Positions 25,853-33,853 of a DNA stretch of 64,000 nt are shown one piece after another (position 1 is the first letter of the stretch; each line of letters begins with the position of its first letter). The position numbers and the translations under genes are program-made. The stretch covers positions 51,160 to 115,159 of the forward strand of contig NZ_KE386927.1 in assembly GCF_000429625.1 (NCBI RefSeq), in the 5' to 3' direction. The notes below the pieces were generated by a model, which was not told the origin of the DNA, made no database searches, and saw only the letters and a list, made by a program, of their open reading frames with translations. The stretch is from Azospirillum halopraeferens DSM 3675. GTDB lineage: Bacteria; Pseudomonadota; Alphaproteobacteria; Azospirillales; Azospirillaceae.

Positions 25853-26892
25853 GCGCAAGACGGAGCGTCCCTGCCATGACGATCCCCCATCCCCCGGCAA
25901 CCCGCGTGACCGCCGCGCTCGCCCGCCGCGGCCGCTGGCGCCTGCCGGAGGTCGCCTTCTGGGCGCTGGCCCTGGCCGCCCTGTTCCTGCTGCCCGGCCG
26001 CTACCTCATTCTCAACGAGATCGCCATCCTCGCGCTGTTCGCCCTGTCGCTGGACCTGCTGCTGGGCTATTCCGGCATCGTGTCGCTGGGGCACGCCGCC
26101 TTCTTCGGGCTGGGCGCCTACACCGCCGGCCTGCTCGCCCGGCACGGCGTGGCGGAACCGGTGGTCGGCCTGTTCGCCGCCGCCGGCGCGGCGGCGCTGG
26201 TGGGCTTCGCCACCAGCTTCCTGGTGCTGCGCGGCAGCGACCTGACGCGCATCATGGTGACCATCGGCGTGGCCCTGGTGCTGGGGGAGATCGCCAACCG
26301 CATGGCCTGGCTGACCGGCGGCGCCGACGGTCTGCAAGGGATCGTGATGGGCCCGGTGCTGGGCACCTTCGAGTTCGACCTGTGGGGGCAGACCGCCTAC
26401 GGCTACAGCCTGGCCGTCCTGTTCGTGCTGTTCCTGCTGGCGCGGCGCATCGTCCATTCCCCCTTCGGGCTGTCGCTGTGCGCGATCCGCGACAACCCGC
26501 TGCGGGCGGCGGCCGTGGGCATTCCCGTGGGCGGGCGTCTGGTCGCCGTGTACACGCTGGCCGCCGCCTACGCCGGGGTCGCCGGGGCGCTGCTGGCGCA
26601 GACCACGCAGTTCGTGTCGCTGGACGTGCTGGAGTTCCACCGTTCCGCCGACGTGCTGCTGGTCCTCATCATCGGCGGTACCGGCTATCTCTACGGCGGC
26701 ATCATCGGCGCCGTGCTGTTCCGCCTGGTGCAGGACGAATTGGCCAACCTGACGCCGCAGTACTGGTACTTCTGGGTCGGGCTGATCCTGGTCGTCCTGG
26801 TGCTGGTCGGGCGCGAACGGGTCGTGGCGACGCTGGCCGCGCCCTTCGCCGGCCTGCTCCGGCGCTTCGGCCGCCCCGTGCGGGAGGCGTGA
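25849..26892 (+). CDS. livM: Branched-chain-type ABC transporter permease (LivM family)
   Basis: 347 residues, many hydrophobic segments, with the LivM signatures GYSGIVSLGHAAFFGLGAY and CAIRDNPLRAAAVGIPVGG (coupling loop). It pairs with LivH. The ATG at 25849 overlaps the livH stop (ATGA). An internal ATG at 25876 has GGAG upstream and would remove nine residues, so the exact start is open. livG follows after 3 bp. Confidence 0.9.
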   Translation: MSARRSVPAMTIPHPPATRVTAALARRGRWRLPEVAFWALALAALFLLPGRYLILNEIAILALFALSLDLLLGYSGIVSLGHAAFFGLGAYTAGLLARHGVAEPVVGLFAAAGAAALVGFATSFLVLRGSDLTRIMVTIGVALVLGEIANRMAWLTGGADGLQGIVMGPVLGTFEFDLWGQTAYGYSLAVLFVLFLLARRIVHSPFGLSLCAIRDNPLRAAAVGIPVGGRLVAVYTLAAAYAGVAGALLAQTTQFVSLDVLEFHRSADVLLVLIIGGTGYLYGGIIGAVLFRLVQDELANLTPQYWYFWVGLILVVLVLVGRERVVATLAAPFAGLLRRFGRPVREA

Positions 26893-26895
26893 GCG

Positions 26896-27648
26896 ATGGC
26901 GCCCGCACTCCGGACCATCGGCCTGCACAAGAACTTCGGCGGCCTCGTCGCCACCGCCGACGTCTCGCTGACGCTGGAGCCGGGGGCGCGCCACGCGCTG
27001 ATCGGCCCCAACGGGGCGGGCAAGACCACCTTCGTCAACCTGCTGACCGGGGTGCTGACCCCGTCGGCCGGCCGCATCCTGCTGGAGGGGGCCGACATCA
27101 CCGGGGAGAGCGCGCACCGGCGGGTGCGCCGCGGCCTGGCGCGCACCTTCCAGATCAACCAGCTCTTCCGCGATCTGACGCCGCTGGAGACGATCGGACT
27201 GGCCGTGTCGGAGCGGCAGGGGACGGGGCGCGACTGGTGGCGGCGGGTGGGCACCAAGGGCGCCGTCATCGGTGAGATCGTCGCCATCGCCGAGCGGTTC
27301 GGCCTCGGCGACGCGCTGGAGGAGCGGACGGCGACGCTGCCCTACGGCAAGCAGCGCCTGCTGGAGATCGCCATCGCCTTCGCCTGCCGGCCCCGCGTCC
27401 TGCTGCTGGACGAGCCGGCGGCCGGCGTGCCGGAGGCGGAGCGGCACGAGATCCTGGCCGCCGTCGCCGCCCTGCCGCGCGACGTCGCGGTGCTGCTGAT
27501 CGAGCACGACATGGACCTGGTGTTCAGCTTCGCCGACCGCATCTCGGTGCTGGTCAACGGGGCGCTGTTCCGCGACGGCACGGTGGAGGAGATCGCCCGC
27601 GATCCCGCGGTGCGGGCCGTCTATCTGGGGGAGGAGGCCGATGCCTGA
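26896..27648 (+). CDS. livG: Branched-chain-type ABC transporter ATPase (LivG family)
   Basis: A 250-residue cytoplasmic ATPase with Walker A GPNGAGKTTF near residue 36, the LivG stretch ARTFQINQLF, Walker B LLLDEPAAGVP and the switch IEHDMDLVFSFADR. The ABC signature reads LPYGKQRLLEIA in place of LSxGQ, as in many LivG proteins of aromatic-acid importers. It overlaps livF by 8 bp. It drives import together with LivF. Confidence 0.9.
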   Translation: MAPALRTIGLHKNFGGLVATADVSLTLEPGARHALIGPNGAGKTTFVNLLTGVLTPSAGRILLEGADITGESAHRRVRRGLARTFQINQLFRDLTPLETIGLAVSERQGTGRDWWRRVGTKGAVIGEIVAIAERFGLGDALEERTATLPYGKQRLLEIAIAFACRPRVLLLDEPAAGVPEAERHEILAAVAALPRDVAVLLIEHDMDLVFSFADRISVLVNGALFRDGTVEEIARDPAVRAVYLGEEADA

Positions 27649-28384
27649 CGTGCTGACCCTGGAGGGCGTGACCGCCGGCTACGCCGAGGCCGTCGTCCTC
27701 TCCGGCGCCTCGCTGGCGCTGCGCGAGGGGGAGGCGCTGGCGGTGCTGGGGCGCAACGGCGTCGGCAAGACGACGCTGCTCAACACCGTCGTCGGCGTGA
27801 CCCGCCTGTTCGCCGGCCGCATCACGCTGGGCGGGCGCGACGTCACGCGCCTGGCCCCGGAGAAGCGCGCCGCCGCCGGGATCGGCTGGGTGCCGCAGGA
27901 GCGCAACATCTTCAAGTCCCTGACGGTGGAGGAGAACCTGACCGCCGTCGCCCGTCCCGGGCGGTGGGACGTCCGGCGCGTCTACGCCCTGTTCCCGCGC
28001 CTGCAGGAGCGGCGGGGCAACCTCGGCAACCAGCTCTCCGGCGGGGAGCAGCAGATGCTGGCCATCGCCCGGGCGCTGGTGCTGAACCCGAAGGTCCTGC
28101 TGCTGGACGAACCGACGGAGGGCCTGGCGCCGATCATCGTGGAGGAGCTGCTGCGGGTGCTCGCCCGCCTGTTCCGCGAGGAGGGCATGGCCGGCATCGT
28201 CGTGGAGCAGCACGCGCACAAGGTGCTGGGCATGACCGACCGCGCGCTGATCCTCGACCGCGGCGCCATCGTCCATGCCGCGGACAGCGCCGCCCTGAAG
28301 GACGACGCCGCGACGCTGGAGCTGCACCTCGGCGTCGCCCGCAAATCCGAACCGCGGCCCCTCCGGGCCGGCAACCGGACATGA
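27641..28384 (+). CDS. livF: Branched-chain-type ABC transporter ATPase (LivF family)
   Basis: A 247-residue second ATPase of the importer. Walker A is GRNGVGKTTLLN, followed by the LivF stretches GWVPQERNIFKSLTVEENL and LSGGEQQMLAIARAL, and Walker B LLLDEPTEGLAP. It is translationally coupled to livG by an 8-bp overlap, with the first substrate-binding gene 14 bp downstream. Confidence 0.9.
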   Translation: MPDVLTLEGVTAGYAEAVVLSGASLALREGEALAVLGRNGVGKTTLLNTVVGVTRLFAGRITLGGRDVTRLAPEKRAAAGIGWVPQERNIFKSLTVEENLTAVARPGRWDVRRVYALFPRLQERRGNLGNQLSGGEQQMLAIARALVLNPKVLLLDEPTEGLAPIIVEELLRVLARLFREEGMAGIVVEQHAHKVLGMTDRALILDRGAIVHAADSAALKDDAATLELHLGVARKSEPRPLRAGNRT

Positions 28385-28398
28385 TTGGGAGGAAAGGC

Positions 28399-29586
28399 AT
28401 GGTCGATCGGCGCAGTGTCGTTGTGGGCGCAGCCGCCGTCCTGGCGGGCATGGCGATGGCGGGGCCGTTGCCGGCCGCGGCGGCCGACCCCGTCAGGGTC
28501 GGGCTGATCCTGCCCCTGTCGGGCCCCTTCGCCTCGACCGGCCGGCAGATCGAGACGGCGGTGCGCCTCTACATGGAGCAGCACGGGTCGCAGGTGGCCG
28601 GCCGGCCGGTGGAGCTGGTGGTGCGCGACGACACCGGCACCGCCGACCTCACCAAGCGGCTGGCGCAGGAGCTGGTGGTGCGCGACCGGGTCGCCGTGCT
28701 GGCCGGCTTCGGCCTGACGCCGCTGGCGCTGGCCGCCGCCCCCATCGCCACGCAGGGGCAGGTGCCGCAGATCGTCATGTCCGCCGCCACCTCCATCATC
28801 ACCGAGCAGTCGCCGTTCATCGTGCGCACCAGCTTCACCGCTGCGCAGGCCACCGTGCCGCTGGCGGACTGGGCGGCCGGGAACGGCATCCGCTCCGTGG
28901 TGACGCTGGTCACCGACTACGCCCCCGGCATCGACACGGAGGCGGCGTTCAAGAGCCGCTTCACCGCCGCCGGCGGCACCGTCGCGGGCGAGCTGCGCGT
29001 GCCCCTGCGCAACCCGGACTTCGCCCCCTTCCTGCAAAAGGCGGCCGACCTGAAGCCGGACGCCCTGTTCGTTTTCGTCCCCTCCGGTGTCGGCGCCCAG
29101 TTCATGAAGCAGTTCGCCGAGCGTGGCCTGGCCCAAGCGGGCATGACCGTGCTGGCCGAGGGCAGCGTGACCGACGACGACCTGCTGAACGGCATGGGCG
29201 ACGTGGCGCTGGGGGTGGTGTCGTCCCACCACTATTCCGCCGCCCACGACTCCCCCGGGAACAAGGCTTTCGTCGACGCCTTCCGCAAGGCCGGCGGCGG
29301 CGCGCGGCCCAACTTCATGGCGGTCGGCGGCTACGACGGCATGCACCTCCTCTACGAGGCGCTGAAGAAGACCGGCGGCGCCTCCGACGGTCCGGCCCTG
29401 GTGGAGGCCATGAAGGGGATGAGCTGGACCAGCCCGCGCGGCCCCGTCTCCATCGATCCCGAGACCCGCGACATTGTCCAGAACATCTACATCCGCAGGG
29501 TCGAGCGGGTGAACGGCGAACTCCACAACGTCGAGTTCGCCACGATCCCCGCCGTCAAAGACCCGGTCAAGGCCGCGAAGCCATAA
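28399..29586 (+). CDS. ABC transporter substrate-binding protein (LivJ/LivK family), copy 1
   Basis: 395 residues. A signal peptide (MVDRRSVVVGAAAVLAG, ending near AAAADP) precedes a type I periplasmic binding fold: VGLILPLSGPFASTGRQIE, VRDDTGTADLTKRLAQEL and FVPSGVGAQFMKQF. It is the receptor for LivHMGF. GGGAGGAAAGGC lies before the ATG. It is strikingly similar along its whole length to the protein at 32649-33833, with long identical stretches, so one arose by duplication. Family members bind amino acids or aromatic acids. Confidence 0.9.
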   Translation: MVDRRSVVVGAAAVLAGMAMAGPLPAAAADPVRVGLILPLSGPFASTGRQIETAVRLYMEQHGSQVAGRPVELVVRDDTGTADLTKRLAQELVVRDRVAVLAGFGLTPLALAAAPIATQGQVPQIVMSAATSIITEQSPFIVRTSFTAAQATVPLADWAAGNGIRSVVTLVTDYAPGIDTEAAFKSRFTAAGGTVAGELRVPLRNPDFAPFLQKAADLKPDALFVFVPSGVGAQFMKQFAERGLAQAGMTVLAEGSVTDDDLLNGMGDVALGVVSSHHYSAAHDSPGNKAFVDAFRKAGGGARPNFMAVGGYDGMHLLYEALKKTGGASDGPALVEAMKGMSWTSPRGPVSIDPETRDIVQNIYIRRVERVNGELHNVEFATIPAVKDPVKAAKP

Positions 29587-29587
29587 G

Positions 29588-29628
29588 CCGCCCCCGCGCG
29601 GCGGGAGAGGGTTGGGCGGGGGCCCGAG
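29588..29628. repeat. Dispersed GC-rich palindromic element (inverted copy)
   Basis: Read on the minus strand, this stretch (GGGCCCCCGCCCAACCCTCT and onward) resembles 290-332, which begins GGGCCCCCACCCGACCCTCC. It directly follows the substrate-binding gene and could act as a transcript end or an mRNA-stabilising hairpin. Confidence 0.45.
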
Positions 29629-29634
29629 ACGCTC

Positions 29635-29646
29635 ATTGTATCCAAA
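29635..29646 (+). promoter_or_regulatory. VanR-like operator, site 3
   Basis: ATTGTATCCAAA matches 10 of 12 positions of the Caulobacter VanR operator and lies 63 bp upstream of the next site, before vanA. Confidence 0.6.
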
Positions 29647-29697
29647 ATGAAGCTCCCTTCCCCCACCCTCGCCCCCTTTCGGTCATTCCTGTCGATC

Positions 29698-29709
29698 ATT
29701 GTATCCAAT
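29698..29709 (+). promoter_or_regulatory. VanR-like operator, site 4, over a likely -35 box of vanA
   Basis: ATTGTATCCAAT differs from the Caulobacter operator ATTGGATCCAAT only at position 5. TTGTAT (29699-29704) can serve as -35 with TAGTTT (29722-29727) 17 nt downstream, so bound repressor would block vanA transcription. A weaker relative, ATTGCATCCGCT, is at 29741-29752. Confidence 0.65.
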
Positions 29710-29782
29710 AACCGTTCGTGCTAGTTTGTTCGCAACCCGGATTGCATCCGCTGGAGACAGTCAGAGGGCAAGGAGACGAGCC

Positions 29783-30853
29783 ATGGTGCAGACCCCCACC
29801 TATCCGCTGAACGCCTGGTATCCCGCGGCCTGGGGCCACGAGGTGGGGCGTGCGCTGACGGCGCGCACCATCTGCGACACCGACATGGTGCTCTACCGCC
29901 GGACCGACGGCGCGGTGGCGGCGCTGGAGGATGCGTGCTGGCACCGGCTGCTGCCGCTGTCCATGGGGCGCCTGGAGGGCGATCAGGTGGTGTGCGGCTA
30001 CCACGGGCTGGTGTTCGACGCCGGCGGACGCTGCACCCACATGCCGGCGCAGGAGACCATCAACCCCTCCGCCTGCGTGCGCGCCTATCCGGCGGTGGAG
30101 AAGCACCGGCTGATCTGGGTCTGGCCGGGCGACCCGGCGAAGGCCGATCCGGCCCGGGTGCCCGACTTCCACTGGAACGACAACGACGAATGGGTGGGCG
30201 AGGGCGGCACCTTCTACAGCCTGAAGTGCGACTACCGCCTGGTAGCCGACAACCTGATGGACCTGACGCACGAGACCTACGTGCACGCCGGATCGATCGG
30301 CGACGAGGCGATCACCCGCGTGCCGTTCGAGGTCACCCACACCGACCGCACCGTCACCGTGACCCGCTGGATGGAGGGCATCCACCCGCCGCCCTTCTGG
30401 GCGCGCATGCTGGGCCGGCCCGGCACCGTCGACCGCTGGCAGATCATCCGCTTCGAGGCGCCGTGCGTCATCGCCGGCGACGTGGGCGTGGCGATGGCCG
30501 GCACCGGGGCGCGGCGGGGCGACCGCAGCCGGGGCGTCAACGGCCATTTCCTGGCGGCGCTGGCGCCGGAGACGGCCACCACCTGCCATTACTTCTGGAA
30601 CTTCGTGCGCAACTTCCGCAAGGACGACGCGGAGCTGACGCGGGCGCTCAACCTGGGCCACGTCAACGACGGCAAGGGCGTCTACGACCAGGACTACGTG
30701 GTGCTGGAGGCGCAGCAGCGCGCCATCGACCGCCGCGCCCGCCAGCCCTTCTACGACCTGAACATCGACGCCGGTGCCCTGTGGGCGCGCCGTCTGATCG
30801 AGCGGATGATCGCGGCGGAACACGGCGGTTCGCCGCGCCTGGCGGCGGAGTGA
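29783..30853 (+). CDS. vanA: Vanillate O-demethylase oxygenase-like Rieske protein (VanA)
   Basis: A 356-residue terminal oxygenase. Rieske [2Fe-2S] ligands are C52-W-H54 and C71-G-Y-H74 (CxH-16-CxxH). The mononuclear iron site is DNLMDLTHETYVH. Stretches ALEDACWHRLLPLS, HMPAQETINPSACVRAYP and RWMEGI are close to known VanA sequences. VanA demethylates vanillate to protocatechuate using electrons from VanB. AAGGAGA lies 6 nt before the ATG. Relatives acting on dicamba, toluenesulfonate or other methoxybenzoates share this family, so the substrate is not proven. Confidence 0.88.
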   Translation: MVQTPTYPLNAWYPAAWGHEVGRALTARTICDTDMVLYRRTDGAVAALEDACWHRLLPLSMGRLEGDQVVCGYHGLVFDAGGRCTHMPAQETINPSACVRAYPAVEKHRLIWVWPGDPAKADPARVPDFHWNDNDEWVGEGGTFYSLKCDYRLVADNLMDLTHETYVHAGSIGDEAITRVPFEVTHTDRTVTVTRWMEGIHPPPFWARMLGRPGTVDRWQIIRFEAPCVIAGDVGVAMAGTGARRGDRSRGVNGHFLAALAPETATTCHYFWNFVRNFRKDDAELTRALNLGHVNDGKGVYDQDYVVLEAQQRAIDRRARQPFYDLNIDAGALWARRLIERMIAAEHGGSPRLAAE

Positions 30854-30863
30854 CGGCAGACCC

Positions 30864-31625
30864 ATGACGGCACGTAGTTCGGACGACAAGCCGCGCAACG
30901 CGCAGACGGTCAAGGCGCTGCTCAAGCTGCGGGAGCTGATCCTCAGCGGTGAGCTGAAGCCCGGCGAGCGGGTGCCGGAGCTGGGCATCGTCGAGCGCCT
31001 GGGCGTCTCGCGCACGCCCATCCGCCTGGCGCTGGTGCGGCTGGAGGAGGAGGGCCTGGTGGACTGCCTGTCGACGGGCGGCTTCACCGTGTGCCGCTTC
31101 GACGAGCAGGACATCGCCGACGCCATCGAGGTGCGCGGCACCCTGGAGGGCATGGCCGCCCGCCGCGCCGCCGAGCGCCGGCCGGACCGGGCGGAACTGG
31201 CCGACATCCGCGACTGCGTCGGCAGCCTCGACGCGCTGGTGCGCCGGAACAACCCGACCCTCGACGACTTCTCCGACTACATCCGCCTGAACGAGCGCTT
31301 CCACACCCTGCTGGTGGAGCTGGCGGCCAGCCCGGTGCTGAAGCGGTCCATCGACCGCATCCAGCAGCTTCCCTTCGCCTCGCCCAACGCCTTCGTCTTC
31401 GTGCAGTCCGAACTGGCCCGGTCGCGCGAGATCCTGGTCATCGCCCAGGAGCACCACCGCGCCATCCTGGAGGCGATCGAGGCCGGCGAGGGCGCGCGGG
31501 CGGAGAGCCTCGCCCGCGAGCATTCCCGCATCGCCCGGCGCAACCTGCAGATCGCCCTGCAGAACCAGCAGCAGATGGAGCGGGTCCCCGGCTCCCCGCT
31601 GATCCGCATGCGCAAACGCGCCTGA
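30864..31625 (+). CDS. vanR: GntR-family regulator, VanR-like (FCD)
   Basis: 253 residues. Winged helix-turn-helix about 12-80 (LRELILSGELKPGERVPE, VSRTPIRLALVRLEEEGLV), then an all-helical FCD effector domain with metal/ligand-type residues (ELADIRD, NERFHTLL, EHHRAILEAIEAG). In Caulobacter VanR represses vanAB and vanillate releases it. It lies 10 bp after vanA and 17 bp before vanB, and the matching operator-like sites lie upstream of vanA and of the hydrolase/liv genes. Confidence 0.88.
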   Translation: MTARSSDDKPRNAQTVKALLKLRELILSGELKPGERVPELGIVERLGVSRTPIRLALVRLEEEGLVDCLSTGGFTVCRFDEQDIADAIEVRGTLEGMAARRAAERRPDRAELADIRDCVGSLDALVRRNNPTLDDFSDYIRLNERFHTLLVELAASPVLKRSIDRIQQLPFASPNAFVFVQSELARSREILVIAQEHHRAILEAIEAGEGARAESLAREHSRIARRNLQIALQNQQQMERVPGSPLIRMRKRA

Positions 31626-31642
31626 ACACCGGAGTCACCGAC

Positions 31643-32611
31643 ATGGCCCTCGCGATGGACTGGCAGGACGCGCAGCTCCGCTCCACCACCGACCTCACGC
31701 CCGACATCCGCCTGTTCGAGATCGTGCCTATGGGCGGCTTCGTGCCGCCGGCGCCGGGATGCCACATCACCGTCGGCGTGCTGGTCGACGGACGGCCGGA
31801 CCTGCGCTCCTACTCGGTGGTGGGGCCGTGCACGGACGACGTCTACCGCATCGCCGTCAAGCGCATGGACCCCGGCCGCGGCGGCTCGGCCTATCTGTGG
31901 GGGCTGGAGCCGGGGGCGCGGCTGCGCATCGCCGGGCCGCGCAATCTCTTCGAACTCAGCCGCGGGCGGCCCGGCTACCTGCTGGTGGCCGGCGGCATCG
32001 GCATCACCCCGATCTACGGCATGGCGCTGGCCCTGGCCGACGCCGGCGCCGATCTGCGCCTGCTCTACGGCGCGCGCACGGCCGCCGACCTCGCCTTCGC
32101 CGACACGCTGCGGGAGCGCCTGGGCGATCGGCTGGAGACCGTCGCGGAGGCGGACGGGCGCGTCATCGACCTCGACGGCGCCATCGCCGCCCTGCCCGAG
32201 GGGGGCGAGATGTATGTCTGCGGCCCCATCGGGCTGCTCGACGAGGCCCGGCGCCGGTGGACCGCCGCCGGCCGGCCGGCCGGGGGCCTGCGCTTCGAGA
32301 CCTTCGGCAACACCGGCCGCTACCCGGCGGAGACCTTTACGGTGCGCATCCCGCGCCTGAACCGGGAGATCACCGTGCCGCGCAACCGCACCCTGCTGGA
32401 GGCGCTGGAGGAGTCCGGGATCGACATGATCTTCAACTGCCGGCGCGGCGAGTGCGGCCTGTGCGCCGTCACCGTCCTGGAGACGGAGGGGGAGATCGAC
32501 CACCGCGACGTCTTCTTCAGCGATCGGCAGAAGGCGGAGAACCGGCGGATGTGCACGTGCGTGTCCCGCGCGGTGCGCGGCGGCATCACCATCGACACGG
32601 CGGACCGCTAA
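31643..32611 (+). CDS. vanB: Vanillate O-demethylase reductase-like protein (VanB)
   Basis: A 322-residue electron-transfer reductase. The N-terminal flavin domain contains RSYSVVGP, and the NAD-binding part contains LLVAGGIGITPIYGMA and EMYVCGPIGLLDEA. A C-terminal plant-type [2Fe-2S] domain has ligands C266, C271, C274 and C304 (CRRGECGLC ... MCTC). It passes electrons from NAD(P)H to VanA. Placed directly after vanR with GGAG upstream. Phthalate-dioxygenase-type reductases share the architecture; the context supports VanB. Confidence 0.88.
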   Translation: MALAMDWQDAQLRSTTDLTPDIRLFEIVPMGGFVPPAPGCHITVGVLVDGRPDLRSYSVVGPCTDDVYRIAVKRMDPGRGGSAYLWGLEPGARLRIAGPRNLFELSRGRPGYLLVAGGIGITPIYGMALALADAGADLRLLYGARTAADLAFADTLRERLGDRLETVAEADGRVIDLDGAIAALPEGGEMYVCGPIGLLDEARRRWTAAGRPAGGLRFETFGNTGRYPAETFTVRIPRLNREITVPRNRTLLEALEESGIDMIFNCRRGECGLCAVTVLETEGEIDHRDVFFSDRQKAENRRMCTCVSRAVRGGITIDTADR

Positions 32612-32648
32612 CCGGGCCGCCGGCAACGAGAAGAGGCGAGGAGAAGAG

Positions 32649-33833
32649 ATGCTCAACAGGCGCGCAGCATTGCTGGCCGCGGCGGCGGCCATGACCGCGA
32701 CGATCGCGTGGGGACCGGGGCCGGCCGCGGCGGCCGACCCGGTGAAGATCGGGCTGATCCTGCCCATGTCGGGGCCGTTCGCCTCGACCGGCCGGCAGAT
32801 CGAGGCGGCGGCCCGCCTCTACATCCAGCAGCACGGGGCCGAGGTGGCCGGACGGCCGGTGGAGCTGATCGTCCGCGACGACACCGGCACCGCCGACCTG
32901 ACCAAGCGCCTGGCGCAGGAGCTGGTGGTCAACGACCGGGTGGCGGTGCTGGCCGGCTTCGGCCTGACGCCGCTGGCCCTGTCCGCCGCGCCCATCGCGA
33001 CGCAGGCCAAGGTGCCGCAGGTGGTGATGGCCGCCGCCACGGCCACCATCACCGAGGCGTCACCCTTCATCGTGCGCACCAGCTTCACCCTGCCGCAGGC
33101 GACCGTGCCGATGGCGCAATGGGCGGCCGGGAACGGCATGAAGAAGGTGGTGACGCTGGTCAGCGACTATGGCCCCGGCATCGACGCCGAGAAGGCATTC
33201 ACCGACGAGTTCACCGCGGCCGGCGGCACGGTGGACAACCTGCGGGTGCCGTTGCGCAATCCCGATTTCTCCCCCTTCCTGCAGCGCGTCGCCGACGCCG
33301 GTCCGGACGCGCTGTTCGTGTTCGTGCCGTCGGGTGTGGGCGCCCAGTTCATGAAGCAGTTCACCGAACGCGGTCTCGCCCGGTCGGGCATCCGGCTCAT
33401 CGGGCCGGGCGACGTCACCGACGACGACCTGCTGAACGACATGGGCGACGTGGCCCTGGACGTGGTGACCTCGCAGCACTATTCCGCCGCCCACGATTCG
33501 CCCGGGAACAAGAGCTTCGTCGAGGCGTTCAAGGCGGCCAACCGGGGGATGCGGCCGAACTTCATGGCGGTCGGCGGCTACGACGGCATGCACCTGATCT
33601 ACGAGGCGCTGAAGACGACCGGCGGCGCGTCCGACGGCCCGGCGCTGGTCGAGGCCATGAAGGGCATGGCGTGGGAGAGCCCGCGCGGCCCGGTGTCCAT
33701 CGACCCCGAGACCCGCGACATCGTGCAGAACATCTACATCCGCAAGGTCGAGCGGGTGAACGGCGAACTCTACAACGTCGAGTTCGAGACCATCCCCGCC
33801 GTCAAAGACCCGGTCAAGGCGGCGAAGAAATAG
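32649..33833 (+). CDS. ABC transporter substrate-binding protein (LivJ/LivK family), copy 2
   Basis: 394 residues, a signal peptide (MLNRRAALLAAAAAMTATIA) followed by the same binding fold as copy 1, including GLILPMSGPFASTGRQIEA, RDDTGTADLTKRLAQELVV and YSAAHDSPGNKSFVEAFK. By eye it shares most positions with the protein at 28399-29586; differences cluster in surface and some cleft-side stretches. No second permease set is nearby, so both receptors probably feed LivHMGF with different but related ligands. AGGAGAAGAG precedes the ATG. Confidence 0.9.
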   Translation: MLNRRAALLAAAAAMTATIAWGPGPAAAADPVKIGLILPMSGPFASTGRQIEAAARLYIQQHGAEVAGRPVELIVRDDTGTADLTKRLAQELVVNDRVAVLAGFGLTPLALSAAPIATQAKVPQVVMAAATATITEASPFIVRTSFTLPQATVPMAQWAAGNGMKKVVTLVSDYGPGIDAEKAFTDEFTAAGGTVDNLRVPLRNPDFSPFLQRVADAGPDALFVFVPSGVGAQFMKQFTERGLARSGIRLIGPGDVTDDDLLNDMGDVALDVVTSQHYSAAHDSPGNKSFVEAFKAANRGMRPNFMAVGGYDGMHLIYEALKTTGGASDGPALVEAMKGMAWESPRGPVSIDPETRDIVQNIYIRKVERVNGELYNVEFETIPAVKDPVKAAKK

Positions 33834-33853
33834 GACAGCGGCGGGGCCGGTCT

